Assembly (NCBI GenBank): GCA_026416315.1
Contig: JAOAFK010000052.1
Location: 1-14,739, forward strand
DNA length: 14,739 nucleotides
Source: Syntrophorhabdaceae bacterium
Lineage (GTDB): Bacteria > Desulfobacterota > Syntrophorhabdia > Syntrophorhabdales > Syntrophorhabdaceae
Reading direction: 5' to 3'
Position 1 is the stretch's first letter; each line of letters opens with the position of its first letter. The notes under the pieces are model-generated. The model was not told the origin of the DNA, did no database searches, and was given only the letters and a program-made list of their open reading frames with translations. Below, piece after piece: positions 12,881 through 14,739 of the stretch. The position numbers and the translations under genes were made by a program.

Positions 12881-14215
12881 ATGGCAGAAGAAAAAAAGGG
12901 AAGGGCACTGGCAACTAAAGCTGCGGCAAATATACCAAAATTCGTGCGGGGAAATCTCGCTGCAACGATCAAGGCAAAACAAGAAGGAAAAAAGGTCGCC
13001 TATGCTTATATAGCCGATGGCCAAGATGAGATTATGAGGGCTATGGATATAGTACCTGCGTGGGGAGAGAGTTTTGCAGGAGTTTGTGCTGCAAAGAGGG
13101 ATGCAGAAAAATATCTTCAGAAAGCAGAATCGGATAATTTCTCAAGGTCTCTTTGCACATATGCCACATGCACAATAGGTTTTGACATGATAAGGGAAGA
13201 GATGGGCGTGGATGTAGTGCCAGATGCACCATGGGGCGGTATGGCAAGACCTGATATGATATTAGGTTCGGCTCAACTTTTATGTGACCCGAGATTCAAA
13301 TGGCCACAGGCAACCCAACATTACCTCAGAGATGTACCTGTTTTTGTTGGTGCCATGTATTATCCGCCTTTTGACCCAAAACTGAATCATCATGACCAGG
13401 AAAAGTTTTATGTAAAGTATTGTACTGAAGAGCTCCGTGAATGCGTAAGATTCTGTGAAAAACATACTGGAAAGAAGATGGACTGGGATAGACTTGCCGA
13501 GATAGTTGAGCTTTCAGATAAGACATGGGACATATTCATAGATGCCTATGAATTGAGAAAGGCAATCCCCACACCAATGGATACAGGCGATGCCATGAAC
13601 ACCATGGTGCCTTTAACATTTAATCTTGGAACACAAGAGGCTTATGATTTCTATAAAGAATTATACGATGAGCTAAAAGAAAAGATAAAAAAAGGTGAAG
13701 GCGTGGCATCGCCTGAAAAATACAGATTAATATGGGCAGGAGGTCTACCTTCATGGTTTGCCCTTGGTGATTTTCAGTATTTTAACAGTAAAGGGGCAAC
13801 ATTTCCTGTTGAGGTAACCTATCGTGGGTGTGAAAAGATTGAAAGGCTCGAATTACCAAAGACAAATGACCCCCTTGAACATATAGCATGGAGGTGGGTG
13901 AGATACTGGACACACTGGTATGACAAGGCAAGAAAACGGCCGGGTTCATTGCCAAAAGTGGAAAGGATTATAGAGTATATCGAAGACTATAAGTGCGATG
14001 GTGTTGTATTCCATTCTGCTTTCTCATGCAGAAGCTGGCATGCAGGAATTATCCATCAGGCCGAAACCCTAAAAAAGGTATACAGGGAAATACCCATACT
14101 GATTTTAGAAGGTGATATAGTGGATATTAGCTCCTATAATGAGGCAGATACCCACAATAGAATTGATGCATTTATAGAAGCAGTAGATGCCTATAAGCAG
14201 AGGATGAGAAGGTAA
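12881..14215 (+). CDS. benzoyl-CoA reductase / 2-hydroxyacyl-CoA dehydratase large core subunit (BcrB/BzdO/HgdA-like)
   Basis: Second iron-sulfur core subunit, 444 residues, the length of BcrB/BzdO. Cysteines likely to bind the cluster are C92 and/or C97 in SLCTYATCTIG and C383 in AFSCRSWHAG. The C-terminal VFHSAFSCRSWHAGIIHQ and LEGDIVDISSYNEA blocks are more like BcrB/BzdO than like a typical HgdA, which favours a benzoyl-CoA-reductase-type enzyme without proving it. GGGAGG (12869-12874) is the ribosome-binding site. The stop overlaps the ATPase start by one base (TAATG), which implies translational coupling and a fixed stoichiometry. The protein should be cytoplasmic and oxygen sensitive, forming the catalytic heterodimer with the 11704 product. 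Confidence 0.88.
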   Translation: MAEEKKGRALATKAAANIPKFVRGNLAATIKAKQEGKKVAYAYIADGQDEIMRAMDIVPAWGESFAGVCAAKRDAEKYLQKAESDNFSRSLCTYATCTIGFDMIREEMGVDVVPDAPWGGMARPDMILGSAQLLCDPRFKWPQATQHYLRDVPVFVGAMYYPPFDPKLNHHDQEKFYVKYCTEELRECVRFCEKHTGKKMDWDRLAEIVELSDKTWDIFIDAYELRKAIPTPMDTGDAMNTMVPLTFNLGTQEAYDFYKELYDELKEKIKKGEGVASPEKYRLIWAGGLPSWFALGDFQYFNSKGATFPVEVTYRGCEKIERLELPKTNDPLEHIAWRWVRYWTHWYDKARKRPGSLPKVERIIEYIEDYKCDGVVFHSAFSCRSWHAGIIHQAETLKKVYREIPILILEGDIVDISSYNEADTHNRIDAFIEAVDAYKQRMRR

Positions 14216-14739
14216 TGAAAAGGTATTTTGCTGGTATAGATATCGGTTCTACAATGACTAAGGTGGTTATATTCAGTGGCAGGATAGAAGCCACTGTCAT
14301 AGGCCCCACAGGACCTGAACATAGAAGACTTGCTAATATAGTTATGGAGGAGGCTCTAAGGAAGGCTCAGATCAATTTTTACGATCTCTCCTATATCATT
14401 GCCACGGGATATGGGAGGATCAATGTACCCTTTGCAGATAGACAGATAACGGAGATCACATGCCATGCAAAAGGCATCCACAGCCTCCTCCCCACAGTAA
14501 AAACAGTAATCGATATAGGTGGTCAAGATAGTAAGGCAATCAAGATAAAAGATGGAAAAGTAATAAGCTTTGTTATGAATGATAAATGTGCTGCCGGAAC
14601 AGGTAGATTTATAGAGATCATGGCAGATACCCTGGGTATTCCCCTTGAGGATATGGGGAGTATTTCTTTGACTTCTGATAAACCTGCATCTATAAGTAGC
14701 ACCTGCACAGTTTTTGCAGAACATGAGATAACAAATCAG
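14215..14739 (+). CDS. BadF/BcrA/BcrD/HgdC-type ATPase (electron-activating subunit), C-terminus beyond the right edge
   Basis: ASKHA-fold ATPase that hydrolyses ATP to drive low-potential electrons from a bridging [4Fe-4S] cluster into the catalytic subunits. The first 175 residues are present, of about 260-300 or more. Motifs: GIDIGSTMTKVV (phosphate 1), ATGYGR, VIDIGGQDSKAIK, NDKCAAGTGRF with C125, and STCTVFAEHE with C164; C125 and C164 are the two cysteines that in dimeric family members bind the shared cluster. The start ATG overlaps the preceding stop. Whether it is the BcrA-, BcrD- or HgdC-type protein depends on sequence and neighbours beyond the edge: a second ATPase gene immediately after would indicate benzoyl-CoA reductase, a single one a dehydratase activator. 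Confidence 0.92.
   Translation, partial: MKRYFAGIDIGSTMTKVVIFSGRIEATVIGPTGPEHRRLANIVMEEALRKAQINFYDLSYIIATGYGRINVPFADRQITEITCHAKGIHSLLPTVKTVIDIGGQDSKAIKIKDGKVISFVMNDKCAAGTGRFIEIMADTLGIPLEDMGSISLTSDKPASISSTCTVFAEHEITNQ

Noticed and set aside
14356..14724. Minus-strand frame of 122 codons at the right edge
   Set aside because: It is antisense to the BcrA/BcrD/HgdC-type ATPase, whose motifs are clear; its cysteine content is a by-product of the opposite strand.
1..14739. tRNA, rRNA, insertion sequences, transposases, phage genes
   Set aside because: I looked on both strands for conserved RNA sequence, transposase-like frames and terminal repeats and saw none.

Overview
The window is AT-rich bacterial DNA. 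Nearly all of it is coding, on both strands, with short gaps. A perfect sigma-54 (-24/-12) promoter, an AAA+ enhancer-binding regulator, a PAS/HD-GYP signalling protein, a selenocysteine-containing SelD and a benzoyl-CoA reductase / 2-hydroxyacyl-CoA dehydratase type gene set together suggest an anaerobic, syntroph- or sulfate-reducer-like bacterium (Desulfobacterota or Nitrospirota-like). This is inferred from gene content; no phylogenetic marker is present.

Layout. (1) 1-1347, minus: N-terminal 449 residues of a UvrD/PcrA-type helicase that runs off the left edge. (2) 1516-3361, plus: three envelope-type genes, a DUF948-like single-pass protein, a YtxH-like protein and an AI-2E family (PerM-type) permease. 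The permease has no ATG/GTG/TTG at its expected N-terminus; its best ribosome-binding site points to an ATA codon. (3) 3409-4753, plus: a small beta-domain protein, then selD, whose catalytic residue is encoded by an in-frame TGA followed by a SECIS-like hairpin. (4) 4805-5725: a cation diffusion facilitator. (5) 5731-6119: a near-consensus sigma-70 promoter and two overlapping small cysteine-rich genes too short for routine calling. (6) 6245-7468: a B12-binding/radical-SAM-like protein with an incomplete cluster motif and an in-frame TAG 27 codons before the apparent natural end.

(7) 10967-7597, minus: a GAF/AAA+/Fis sigma-54 activator followed 23 bases later by a triple-PAS HD-GYP protein. 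(8) 10968-11210: a divergent control region with a sigma-70 promoter for the activator, three copies of a palindromic 16-mer (CTGTTKTATWTWAYAG) and a sigma-54 promoter facing right. (9) 11211-14739, plus: an unrecognised 96-residue protein with an internal FGC-containing repeat, a hairpin and possible second promoter, then a BcrC/HgdB-like subunit, a BcrB/HgdA-like subunit and the start of a BadF/BcrA/BcrD/HgdC-type ATPase running off the right edge.

How it may work together (inference). The activator binds the three palindromes and drives the sigma-54 promoter. This turns on the small repeat protein and probably the oxygen-sensitive iron-sulfur enzyme, in which the ATPase feeds low-potential electrons to the two-subunit core for benzoyl-CoA ring reduction or 2-hydroxyacyl-CoA dehydration. 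The HD-GYP protein co-transcribed with the activator would tie the same signal to cyclic-di-GMP turnover. The control region plus the small repeat protein is the least explained and most interesting part of the window.
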